From Mytilus galloprovincialis (lineage: Eukaryota > Mollusca > Bivalvia > Mytilida > Mytilidae), in NCBI RefSeq assembly GCF_965363235.1, contig NC_134840.1:93570416-93634415 (forward strand): a stretch of DNA of 64,000 nt, given 5' to 3'. Every line of letters begins with the position of its first letter. Position 1 is the first letter of the stretch. A program made the position numbers and the translations under genes. The notes below the pieces were generated by a model. That model was not told the origin of the DNA. It did not search any database and was given only the letters and a program-made list of their open reading frames with translations. This document shows positions 1 to 10,485 of the stretch, piece after piece.

Positions 1-437
1 TAAGTTTGAAATACTGTGGTCCTTTTTGGTCATTTAGCGCTTCACTATTTCAATGTTTATATACATTCATCGCTTTCAAATATTTGGCTTTCAACGTTCA
101 TGTACACGTCCGAGACAATGTTAAAACAAATATACAATTTGTAGTTTATTTTATGAGGTATCAAAGAGACATCATAAAATAAGAACCACTGAAATGTTTT
201 CTTATATATAACCTGTGTGGTCACTTATTGTCAAATCTTGATTTTTCTACTTAGTGTTTTGTGGAAGTTTTTTTCGTCGTGTTCGTTGTTTTTCTTTTGC
301 GAAGGCATTGTCAATTTCTGATTTGGGAATATCAGCGTGGTATCTTCGCCTTAATTTTATTAATTAAGCTAAAATCTTTCGCTCGTCAGTATTTTCCTCA
401 AATGTTTCTAATAAAAACCTAAATGTCTATTTTACAG
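1..437 (+). other. 3' part of the last intron of amine oxidase copy A
   Basis: This stretch aligns almost base for base with the intron of copy B at 12477-12913, with only a handful of substitutions and short indels. It ends in a pyrimidine-rich tract and an ACAG acceptor at 434-437, directly before the last exon. The window begins about five bases inside the intron, so the donor and all upstream exons of copy A lie outside it. Confidence 0.85.
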
Positions 438-734
438 GATCTTGTTGCATGGGTTACAATGGGTATGCATCATGTTGTACAGAAAGAGGACTTACCTGTC
501 ACACATACACCTGGGCAATCGCACAGTACATTCTTAGTACCGTTTAATTACTTTGATGAGAGTCCTGGCATGTCGGTGGGAAATGCAGTGCGAATTGATG
601 CAGTCGATGTCAATGGAAAGACTAAGGTCGAAATCAAACGATATGGTACTAAAAGTGATGTCAACTGTATTCCTAAGAAAACTTATTATGATGAAATATT
701 GAAGAAAAATCCGTGTCTTGCTGTTGAGTGTTAA
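438..734 (+). CDS. Copper amine oxidase copy A, last exon (partial gene)
   Basis: This is the C-terminal exon of a copper/topaquinone amine oxidase, an enzyme family that oxidatively deaminates primary amines to aldehydes with release of hydrogen peroxide and ammonia. The 98 residues start DLVAWVTMGMHH, the family's conserved segment carrying the third copper-ligand histidine (twelfth residue of the exon, by comparison with GFLH in vertebrate AOC3), followed by the EDLPVTHTPG and FNYFDESP blocks typical of the C-terminal end. The reading frame enters in phase 0 after the acceptor at 434-437; the ATG at 423 is intronic. It ends with TAA at 732-734 and differs from copy B's exon by two residues (V/I and E/A). 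The rest of the gene lies left of the window, so whether copy A is intact cannot be judged. It is clearly a paralogue in tandem with 10486-13210. Confidence 0.9.
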   Translation, partial: DLVAWVTMGMHHVVQKEDLPVTHTPGQSHSTFLVPFNYFDESPGMSVGNAVRIDAVDVNGKTKVEIKRYGTKSDVNCIPKKTYYDEILKKNPCLAVEC

Positions 735-742
735 TTATCACA

Positions 743-748
743 AATAAA
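743..748 (+). promoter_or_regulatory. Polyadenylation signal of copy A
   Basis: An AATAAA hexamer lies nine bases after the stop codon. The same hexamer sits at the same place in copy B (13219-13224), so very short 3' UTRs are plausible, although later signals may be used. Confidence 0.45.
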
Positions 749-1142
749 CATGAAAACACGTTTTTGTTGGTTAGTGGTATTCTTTAATACAAGCAAGTCT
801 TAACTTATTGACGACCGAAGCTATTAATTAGTTTTCTATGATTTTGAATGTCAACCTTAGTTTATACTTTTGGTCTTCGGTACATACAAAAGATTAAAAT
901 TTGAAAATATCTTTAAACTGGCAATTTAAGTCCTCAGTACATAAAAAATCGAAAAGATATGTTTAAAAGGCGGACGGATAACTTTAAAGTAGAGTCTGAC
1001 AAACATGGTGACTTAGAAGGGACAAAAGGTTCATTAGTAACATAACATCTGCTTTGTCTTACAGCTTTTACATATCTCAAATAATTTGTTATGCTCGTGT
1101 AATTTCATTACCAGGGTAATGCTTCATATCAGAGTGTCTATA

Positions 1143-1418
1143 ATAATAAACTTATCATAGATACCAGGATTAAAATTTTATATTTACACCAGACGCGCGT
1201 TTCGTTTCCAAAAGTCTCATCAGTGATGCTCGAATCAAAAAATGTTTATTGGGCCAAATAAATTACGACGTTGAATCAAAAATTCTTAAAGGTTTGCCAA
1301 ATACAGGTAAGGTAATCTATTCCTGAGGTAGAAACCTTAGTTTTGTTCAAAATTTCAATGTTTTGTTAACAGTTAACTTATAATTATGAACATATCAATG
1401 ATAACTTAAATCAAAAGA
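1143..1418 (-). repeat. Dispersed repeat family B, truncated copy
   Basis: It starts with the family's end AATAAACT(C/T)ATCATAGATACCAGG, then the conserved block with CAGACGCGCGTTTCG and CTCATCAGTGATGCTCGA. It matches other copies here (for example 14110-14413 on the plus strand). The equivalent copy in the paralogous flank is 13460-13749, so this insertion predates the gene duplication. The other end is missing. Confidence 0.75.
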
Positions 1419-1952
1419 CAAGTATGCTTGCTTCATAATATTTTCATGTATTCACAAATGTCAACGACTAGGAAGTTGAAAACCTATTATATCTAAGTAT
1501 CAAAAGGAAATATTTTAATACATATAGTAAAATATCAAGAATATGCAACATAAAATCAATGGCCAAATACTTATTATTTTTTAAAAAGGACATTTAAGAA
1601 ATGTACTGTTAATTTGAATGTAAATGCGTTTGTATTTACTTCTGCAATCCCTATGTATGGATCTGGCATTGCCTTTCGTCTACAAACAAGGCATACAATC
1701 AGGAAACATTTGTAATTTGAGAGTAACATGATAAAAATATTAAGTGTTGAGACTTGAATTCCAGTAGTCCATATTGGATTCGTGTACTAGGTTTTAGATA
1801 TTCGAAAAAATATGTCTCCGTTTTCTGTGTTTTTTAGTCTAGTCGCCATTTAATTTACTATCGAGATGATCATATTCAATGAAGTTGAATCCTTCACTAG
1901 CAAGAGGATAATTCATCAGCTAAGTTTCTATGTTATTTTGACAAGAAATACA
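1419..1952. other. AT-rich intergenic DNA, no feature seen
   Basis: Homology with the copy B flank has ended and no reading frame, repeat family or RNA gene is recognisable here. Confidence 0.4.
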
Positions 1953-2406
1953 AAATAACCTGGCATTTTAGTAAGATATTATATAATTGTGATAACTGTA
2001 GAGTTTTAGGACAATCCTAGTTGATTTGAAAAAATTACAAACATTATTGAAGTTGACTATCAAAAGTTTTTCATGACATGAGAATCGAACTATTTTTCCT
2101 TGTTAAGTGAAAATTTCAGTTTTATATTAATAAATGGAAATAAAAAATAACCTGGCATTTTAGCAAGATTAACATATAATTACGATAATTGTAGAGTTTT
2201 AGGACGATCCTAGTAGATTTGAAAATGTTATGAACATTATTAAAGTTGACTATCAAAAGTTTTTCATGACATGAAAGTTCGAACTATTTTTACTTGGGTG
2301 AAACTTTCAATTTCATATTAATAAATGGAAAAACAAAATAACCTGGCATTTTAGTAAGATTAATATATAATTGTGATAACTGTAGAGTTTTAGGACAATC
2401 CTAGTT
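1953..2406. repeat. Minisatellite, about 2.4 units of 192 bp
   Basis: Units beginning AAATAACCTGGCATTTTAG recur at 1953, 2145 and 2336, each followed by TAGAGTTTTAGGAC and, in the two full units, GTTGACTATCAAAAGTTTTT. Units differ by scattered substitutions, so the array is not very young. It is non-coding. Confidence 0.9.
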
Positions 2407-2684
2407 AATTATTTCACTATTCTTTAGGTAAAAATAAATAAAATCATATTCAAATATTTTTCATATATCGTAGACAATGCTAATTTAATAATATTTCAAT
2501 TAACTTAAAAGAAAACAAATCTAACTCAACTTTAAGGGCAAATACATTTAAAAAAAACAGAAACAACACTTTTAAACGGATGTGCTTGCCATGTGCTGTC
2601 ATTAAATATCTGGTTAAATGTTACATAAGGATTATAAATGATTTACAATTTGTACAGCCCTGTGTCTTAAATTATGAGGAAATA

Positions 2685-2822
2685 AAATTGAGAATGGAAA
2701 TGGGGAATGTGTCAAAGAGACAACAACCCGACCAAATAAAAAACAACAGTAGAGGGTCACCAACAGGTCTTCAATGTAGCGAGAAATTCCCGCACCCGAA
2801 AGCCTGCAATACGTCACATAAT
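2685..2822 (+). repeat. Dispersed repeat family A, fragment
   Basis: It contains GAGAATGGAAATGGGGAATG, GTGTCAAAGAGACAACAACC and TCTTCAATGTAGCGAGAA, which match the long opposite-strand copy at 23160-23750. The family is very abundant in mussel sequence as I remember it; its class is unknown to me. The long reading frame across here is a by-product of the repeat. Confidence 0.7.
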
Positions 2823-3249
2823 GATATGTCACTAATACGGTATATCCAAAACCTAGTACACCATTCCAAGAAGGACTCCTGCGATAATCGAAATAAAGTC
2901 TTATTACTAAATATTATAATCATGTTATTTTCAAATTACAAATGTTTTCCTTTGGTATGTGTTGTTTTTAGACGAATGCCAATGACGGATCTCTACATTG
3001 GGAAGTTAAGCTATACTTTTAATATACTTTCCATATCTCGTGATTGCAGAAGTACATTCGAACGCCTTCACATTCAAATTTACAGTACATTTCTTAAATG
3101 TCCTTTTCCAAAACATAAATATTTGGTCATTATTTTAAACATATGTTGCATATTCTTTATATTTTTATATGTATTATTGATATTTAGATGTAATATGTTA
3201 ATTATCTTCCCTCGTGTTCAGTTTCCCAGTCGGTGACATTTCAAGGCCG

Positions 3250-3340
3250 TCACTAGGCTAACCGAGACTTTGGTCTGTTAATCTATATTGAGTATGCAGC
3301 TATATGGGCGGTTGGTCTGTTAATTGGGTGAGTTATACGT
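3250..3340 (+). repeat. Family G repeat, left member of an inverted pair
   Basis: The stretch with GGCTAACCGAGA, TTAATCTATATTGAGTA and GGTTGGTCTGTTA is found in reverse complement at 7440-7556. The pair could be the ends of one 4.3 kb element or two separate insertions; no transposase is visible between them. Confidence 0.6.
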
Positions 3341-4213
3341 TTGTTGAGAGTGAAACGCACATGTAATGTTACACTCTGTTGTATTGGTATATTATAAGAA
3401 CCAAGTCAACCAAAGAAAAGTATCTGGCAAAATGATATCTATCATAGAACAATTTCCAGTTGTAAAATCTTTTCATAGTCTGCCAAGTTGTCAGTAAAAC
3501 TAAAAAAACGTCGCGCAAGTATGTGTATTTTGTGCTTATACGCATAGCAAATGTTTAGATAAAAGGCGAAAAAAAAAACATTTATAATGTCATTTAGAGG
3601 ACACAAAATAGTACTTTGCTTCTAAAAAATAAATTGACATCATGAAATATTTCATAATTGTAATATAAGTGAGTAATACCACATTTTAGTGAATATTGGG
3701 GGAATAAAGTCTGTTAACGCGTTGGACAATTTAAATTGTGTCAGTTAATAGTTACATAGCCTTGACAATAGTTTTGCTACCTTTATTATCTCCCATTGAA
3801 AAAGTTAAGAAAAAGATTTACTTGGGAGAAATCAAAGTATAATGAGGAACTGAAAATCGATTGACCGAAAGTTCTTGTGAATGTTCGAGCACACTTGTCT
3901 CAGAAAAATAAATCGCATATCTATACCAGAAAATGAGACTAAAGTACTAATATAAAAAAAGATCTGAGACATGTCCGTGCGTGGATGATAAATAAATGAC
4001 TGTCACTGTAATAACTATAATATTGTAGTGATACAGTGCAGTATACTCTCAGTCTAGTTTGATCTGAGGGTTTATCATTATAGTTATATTATATTTTAAT
4101 ATTTGTATATACATAAGTTACATGCATATATGATTTTCATCCATTTGAATATCATTCTATTCAACTATATAAATAATAGTACAGTGCAATTGCATAGTGG
4201 ATACTAAAGAATT

Positions 4214-4314
4214 ATTTCATGGCAGGGTTAGGCATTTATATTCGATTATTTTGCCCTGAGCGTTAGCGAGGCATAAAATACGAGTTATAAATGCCCACCC
4301 CATGGTTAAATGAA
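4214..4314. repeat. Imperfect hairpin repeat
   Basis: TTTCATGGCAGGG and GGCATTTATATTCG on the left pair imperfectly with ATAAATGCC and CCATGGTTAAATG on the right, around GAGCGTTAGCGAGG. It looks like an old snap-back repeat. No terminal duplication was identified. Confidence 0.4.
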
Positions 4315-4439
4315 AATAAATCTACGGCTACCATGAATTATTCCGATTAAAATAGGACAAAAATCGGTAACTTTGTTAACCGTGAAAGCCCTGTACATAC
4401 GATACTGGTTTAGCTGTGCGGTTTTACTCAATTTTGATA

Positions 4440-4500
4440 ATATATAAACTCATCATAGATACCAGGACTAAATTTTGTATATTTTGTAAAATTTGTAAAT
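4440..4500 (-). repeat. Family B end fragment
   Basis: AAACTCATCATAGATACCAG is the terminal segment of family B; the rest is missing. Confidence 0.5.
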
Positions 4501-4798
4501 GTTGTACTATTATAATATATATATATCAATGATCATTTTTTTACATTACATTTTTCACTTATATATTTTCTTCCCATGTAATTTTATTCGTTCTGAGGCG
4601 TACAAGAAGCTTTTAAACGCCCCGTATTAACATTTGATTTTTTGTTTACTGAATCATACTTGTGACGACACCTTGTTTCTTTCCCATGCTAAGACAATAA
4701 CATCTTTTCGCGGAATTTTGTTTTTGAATTTTACCATGAAAAACATTGAAATGGACTTTGGTTTTTCTTTTTTGGCTGTAAAATAGAGACAAATATAT

Positions 4799-5849
4799 TG
4801 TAACGAAAACCGAGCGGTCAGGCTTTGATGTTAAACTATAAATGTGAAACCCTTAGTGTGTTGCTATAAGAATGTGTTTTATAACAATATATAAGCATAT
4901 ATGAACTAAAGTTATAACTGGTGACCCTTCTTTGGTAGCTTGGTACTCTTGTATCGTGGTACTTTGCGGTATTCCGGTCGATCTAAGGTTGGTTCTGTAT
5001 AGGTTTTGTGGTACTTAGTGGTATTCTAGTAGATCTTAGTTTGGTTCTGTTTAGTTTTTTGTAAGAATAACAGACTCGTTAAATAAAAATCAACTTGTAT
5101 TAACTTTAAGATGCGTTAACTATCTACAATTCATACAAATAGTATGTAACTTAACAGTATTCTAGTCTAACAAATAAATACCTTACTTAATTAAAATATC
5201 GTAAAGAAAATGGATAGCGGAAATATAAATACCTCGAAAGTTTAGTTTGGTTATCTGCAAATGGTAAATCAAATTCAATGTCAAAAGATAATGTTTCTCT
5301 CGAGAAGTTATTCTCTAAATGCAACTTGTTTAGGAATTAACAAGCCCACATTATACGGAAGTAGTCTGGTTACTACTTAGTCTGGTAAATGGTTTCGGTA
5401 TATGTATATATTTAAATCGCTTGAAATTAGCGTGTGTAACTTGCCCAGGGTAAAGTCGTACTGAACTCTTATCCGTTTTCTCCGCCGTATTTATACTTAG
5501 GTAAACCAATCTACCGCTTTGGTTTATTATTTACCATTTCGGTTTACCATTTACCATTTCGGCTTACCATTTACCATTTCGGCTTACCATTCACTTAAAT
5601 TACCATATTCAAAGCCGACGTCATAACAAAAATAGGTTATGACGTCTTCGTGTTGTACGTCATTTAAAGTAAACAATTCACAGCTGTTCCGATTGTAAAA
5701 ACATAGACAAGAATAATAAAAAGTTAACAAACATAGTTATGCAAGAAATATATGATAAAAACAGTCAATAAACGGTAAGGTTTTAACAACATCATCGCAC
5801 AATTTTAGGGAAAACAAGTTCCATTTCAAGGGAGCCCCATTTCGTTACA
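4799..5849. mobile_element. Probable solo LTR of a retrotransposon
   Basis: A 1051-bp segment begins TGTAACGAAA and ends TTTCGTTACA, the TG...CA inverted ends typical of long terminal repeats, and is flanked by ATAT on both sides (4795-4798 and 5850-5853), a fitting four-base target duplication. It is non-coding and contains internal AATAAA hexamers. A lone LTR of this kind is usually left by recombination between the two LTRs of an inserted element. The superfamily is not determinable; Gypsy-like ends are compatible. It is a fossil with no internal region nearby. Confidence 0.5.
5511..5590. repeat. 20-bp tandem repeat inside the solo LTR
   Basis: Three near-identical units, TTACCATTTCGG(T/C)TTACCAT, run from 5531 to 5590, preceded by a more diverged unit. 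Confidence 0.85.
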
Positions 5850-7439
5850 ATATTATATCTGAATCTTGGCCTACGTAAACTTGGGGTTTTGATGTCGAAA
5901 ATTGAGAATATCTGGTAGTATAAAAAAGTTGGTCGTTACGCGAAACAGCCGGTTTTTTTTTTTTTTTTTTTTTGTATTACTGCGCTTAAGGTAGATATAT
6001 TGTGATTATACTGGTTGACGATAATAGGTCGTCATATTATAATTTTCTGTAATAATTCGATTTTTCTAATAGATTTTATTTGAGTAGGCATTCATGTTTC
6101 CGCAAAACGTTCAATCTCACATACAGAGTTATCGGTCTTTGAGAGATTGCAAACGTTCTTCCGCATGCGTTACCACAATTTTTTTTCTGTACGTGTGCAT
6201 TGATATAAAGGATTTTTACTTATTTATATAATAATAAAATATATTTTCATATATTGATTCATGTTCTGAAAAAAATATTTTAGTGATAGAAAATGTTATT
6301 TTGCACTATTTTGCGTATTTATAGATTATAGATCGGTTACCAGTCAAACACGAAGTAACGTAATGGAAATCTCTCTTGCAATAATACATCAGATTGCCCT
6401 AAAGTTCATCACGATGTAAAAATGACAATGCGGCTCAACAGTTTTCTTCTAGTAAGATCTTATTTATTCTAACTTTCTTTACATTTTTTTGAAGGGTGTG
6501 TCACTTTAATGTAGCGTGATATGGATTGGCCGCTATAATGATTTTTATTGACGTTTTCAATCAGCCTTATTTTTGTGTCTGTTCAAAGTCTGCAACATCT
6601 ATGAATCTTTCATGTGTTGCAATGCAGCTATAGTTAAATTCCATGCGTTTTCTGATATGCATTGTCTTTTCTACCTTGTGATCATTGCCATTTTCTGCCT
6701 AAGGAATGTGACCGTTGTTTTATATTCGTTAGTAAGACTTGGTTCCACACAATAAATTGACATCAGTATTTTTTGGTGTTCGTTGCTGTTTAAATTTAAT
6801 GTGTAACAAAATAATATTTTTCTTTTCATCACAAAAAATGCATAGTATTTTAGTTACTGATGTTAAAAGTTTATCTCTGATTTATTTACTGGTTAGCAAT
6901 GTAGACGACAAATTGGTGTCATTCATAACAATGAAACAAAGCCACATGATATATGCGATCATTCTTGGATGAAATTAATGTTACTGTTAATATTACACTT
7001 TTTGAAACCATTTTTATCAATTTTCAATTGCTATTGTCTTAATTTATGTTTCATTGTTCGTGTGTTGTTTCTGTATATTTTAGCGACTCGCCTTGAGCCT
7101 ATCCATTTGTTCCGATAACACCCCATATTGCAATCAAATTAAACTTTTATAGCCCTTCAAAACTTTTAACAGACCAATTTACAGACCAGGTTTTTAATAA
7201 AAACTGATTTATGTCACTAAAATACAGATTTTCTTGTAGAATTTTCACATAATGATATTAATATGGGTAACAAACATATTGCCTGTCTTTTTTCGATGTT
7301 TAAAATATTGCATGCAACTTAATTCAACCAACCTTTCATTTCGTGTACACTGAATTGTTTTGCCAGACATGACTAGTTTTTATGATAAAAATATATTAAA
7401 AAAAGTTATACAATGAAACATATTGATCTTGCAATGATA
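5850..7439. other. AT-rich intergenic DNA
   Basis: It holds a 21-base T run at 5953-5973 and several short frames without recognisable protein content. No gene or repeat family could be supported. Confidence 0.35.
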
Positions 7440-7556
7440 TTCTCGATAACACCTGATTAACAGACTTTAGCAAACACGACTAACAAACCAACCTCCTATA
7501 AATCCGCGTACTCAATATAGATTAACCGACCAATCTCTCGGTTAGCCGTGTATTTG
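7440..7556 (-). repeat. Family G repeat, right member of an inverted pair
   Basis: Reverse complement of 3250-3340: it carries TCTCGGTTAGCC, TACTCAATATAGATTAA and a CTAACAAACCAACC block. Divergence from the left member is noticeable, so the pair is old. Confidence 0.6.
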
Positions 7557-8745
7557 TGAATACCTGTAAATATTATGAACCAAACAGACTTGTCAAATCT
7601 ATAAATAACACGAATTCTGTACAAAGTTCACATAAGTTATGCATATTTTATATAATTATATAAAGGCTATAAGTATAAAAATCAAAACTAATTGTCACAA
7701 AATCAAATATTCTGTTGTTCCTTCAAACACTTAACCTGGACGGAGATTTCTGACAAATAGCGAAAAAAGTTTTCAAATGCTGGTATAAATTCCTCTTGCT
7801 GCTAAAAATGTTAAAGATAATATTGTTGTTATTGTGGATTGATGGCATATTGAGCTACCATTCAAATTCGTACTATGTAAGTTAATTATAAATTGTGTGT
7901 TTGCAATACAAATTTTATTCACAAATTTTATTACTCCTGCAAGAACGCCATGGTAAGATACCTGAGATAACTCATATCAATGAACGTGCAATTGAAAGGA
8001 ACATACGGCAAATTAGATGTCATTTTCAACGCGCTAATAAATCGAAACAGTTCAATGAGACCAAAAACTTTTCAAAGATTCTTCGATTTGCTTAAATATA
8101 TTGCAGGGAAAATTTATATGGAATATCTTAATTTTATTAGAATATTGATGTTGTTCATAGAGCCTATTAACTTAAATATTATCCTTGTGAACCTGCTGAT
8201 AATTAAGATAAACGTATTCTTAAAAGTTATCAATTTATTAGTCTGGCCAGGATTAGAAGTTTCTTGATTGGAAGTTTCGTTAATTTTCTTTTGGTAAGAA
8301 GGACATAACTAAATATGTAGGTACATGTAGTTACACATATGGCAAAATATCCAAGGTACTTCATTCATATGATTTGCACCACATGACTTTGACCCTTTTG
8401 ACAAAATTACTTCCCTTAGTTGAAGTAGGAAAATCTAAATTATATCAATCTTGCGAATAATCCAGTCTTGGATCTAAAACATAGGCGTCTTATAAATCAT
8501 CATTTTGTGGATATTCACAAAAAAATGTTTAATTCTAAGGAAGAATGCTTAAATTTTACTTTCAACGATATGGAAAGGATGATATCAGCATGTCTTTTAA
8601 AAAATGTTGCCAAAAACTTGAGAGAGCGTCATCAAACCTAAAAATTTAACATACGAGGTGTTACCCTATGCGGACAAATCACGAACAATATCTTCTTGTA
8701 TCTTTATTTCTATTTGAATTTCGCTCTTTTACGTTTATCGTTAAT
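7557..8745. other. AT-rich intergenic DNA
   Basis: Two overlapping short frames (7895-8095 and 7980-8267) have no recognisable domain and AT-driven composition. Nothing else is supported. Confidence 0.35.
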
Positions 8746-9145
8746 TTATGTATTAAATTATAATCCTTGTACCTTTGATAACTATTCACACCATTGGGTT
8801 GATGCCATTGCTGGTGGACGTTTCATCCCCGAGGGTAACACCAGCCCAGTAGTCAGCACTGTGTTGTTGACATATATATATCAATTGTATGGTCATTTTT
8901 ATAAATTTCCTATTACAAAACTTTAAATTATTCGAAAAAGTAAGGATTGTCTTATCCCAGGCATAGATAATCTTAGCTGTATTTGCACACTTTTTTTGGA
9001 ATTTTGGGTCCTCAATGCTCTTCAACTTTGTACTTGTTTGGATTTATAACTATTTTGATCTAAGCGTCACTGATGGGTCTTATGTAGACGAAACGCGCGT
9101 TTGACGTATTAAATTATAATCCTGGTACATTTGATAACAATATAC
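8746..9145 (+). repeat. Family B repeat, one full unit plus a neighbouring unit's end
   Basis: TATTAAATTATAATCC followed by GATAAC occurs at about 8751 and again at about 9109, enclosing the linker GCTGGTGGACGTTTCATCCC, the unit start ACACCAGCCCAGTAGTCAGC and the conserved ACGAAACGCGCG block. This head-to-tail arrangement with a period near 358 bp shows family B can exist as tandem units as well as single copies. Confidence 0.75.
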
Positions 9146-10485
9146 ACCCACTAACATTTTTGTTAAAATTAATAATCGAAAATTATCCATGACCTGCAAG
9201 GTACCACTTTAATTCTATTAAAAACAAGTACAAACAAATCACCATTATTCGTGTGATATCAGAAAACATAAACAACAAAATGCTTGGTGTTTTAATCATT
9301 TTTCTGCTGTTTTATAACACTGATCATAGAACAAAAGTGAAAGCGAGGATTAATTAAGTAAATGGATAAAGCATTCGGATGACCAATAAAAACATTTATA
9401 TAAAATAAATGATTCAAATTTTTTTTTCTCAGGGAAATGGAAGGAAATGTAACCATCTTTTTTACAAATGGATGTCCAAGTCAGGCAAGTACAAATGTAC
9501 TTTACTTTTGAAGAGCAAATAAATGTATGCACCTACCTGCGAACGTCAAGTGATAGATAAAATAAGTTTATTCCGATAACCTTTGTGAATACAATGGTAT
9601 ACAGAATACAATAACAACAAATTACCCTCTGTCACAACAATTGTGAAACATGATAGTATACGCTTGTTGCATAATCCTTTTAGTATATAAAAAAAGGCTT
9701 GAATTCCAACTATCACAGGCAAAGCTGGCCTTAAGTTTATTTAGCTATTAATGTTCAAACCCTTTTTTGCTTTTTTCAAAAATATGATAAATAGCAACAA
9801 TCATGGAGGTTTTGTGAGCTGCAGGTTGTGTGTAAAATTTTGTTAATATTATACATGGAAAAACGAATAGTATTTGATTAACAGAAAACTGAATGAATGG
9901 ATGATTTTTATGATGTAAATACAGAAAAAAAAGAAAATTACCTAGAACACATTTCTAAACGGCAAAGTTGAAAAATAAAATGAATAAAAATAATGTTAGG
10001 TATTTTTTGTTTAAAAGTCGAAAAAATGGGACATAATATATGATTTTCGTCATCTTAAAGAAACGACTTGCAAATGAATTTCGCTCCCTTCTCAAAACTT
10101 GTATATTTTATTAAAGATCAAGACCGATTGTGTTCTGCTATTTGTTAAAAGGAGAGATACATCTGATCCACAATAACACTAATGATTAGGACTCAAACAA
10201 CAATTTGAACTTATCGATATATTAAAAAAATGTTTTATGATTTCGACTCCATGATCAATCATCGTTTTTCATATAACAATTTTTTTTTATTTGTGGAATG
10301 AAACTCCATGCAAATGGAATTGAAATGCATATGAGAAAAAATGTCTTAGTTGTTACATATTTCATGGTTATAACTCATATGAATCGGAAATATTCTTATT
10401 AAAAAAAAAGCTTCAAAAGTTTGAATCCTAAAATTGGGAGAAATTTTGAAATACATTTCTGTTATTATTTGACCCGAAATTGTAA
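9146..10485. other. Upstream region of amine oxidase copy B
   Basis: No recognisable repeat or coding exon. If copy B has an upstream exon (see its entry), it would lie here or further left, but I found no short frame with a good donor. The DNA is AT-rich with several T and A runs. Confidence 0.3.
9684..9692 (+). promoter_or_regulatory. Possible TATA box for amine oxidase copy B
   Basis: TATATAAAA lies 0.8 kb upstream of the copy B reading frame. It is the best TATA match between the repeats and the gene, but such strings occur by chance in AT-rich DNA. Confidence 0.15.

Noticed and set aside
423-437. ATG at 423 (and the matching one at 12899) as a gene start
   Set aside because: These bases are the intron's end (TCTATTTTACAG); homology to the enzyme family begins exactly after the acceptor.
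1953-2406. CRISPR-like array
   Set aside because: Units are long (192 bp), diverged, and lack the short-repeat/unique-spacer pattern; the genome is eukaryotic.
2580-3236. 218-codon open frame
   Set aside because: It overlaps a family A repeat, has no recognisable domain and an AT-driven composition.
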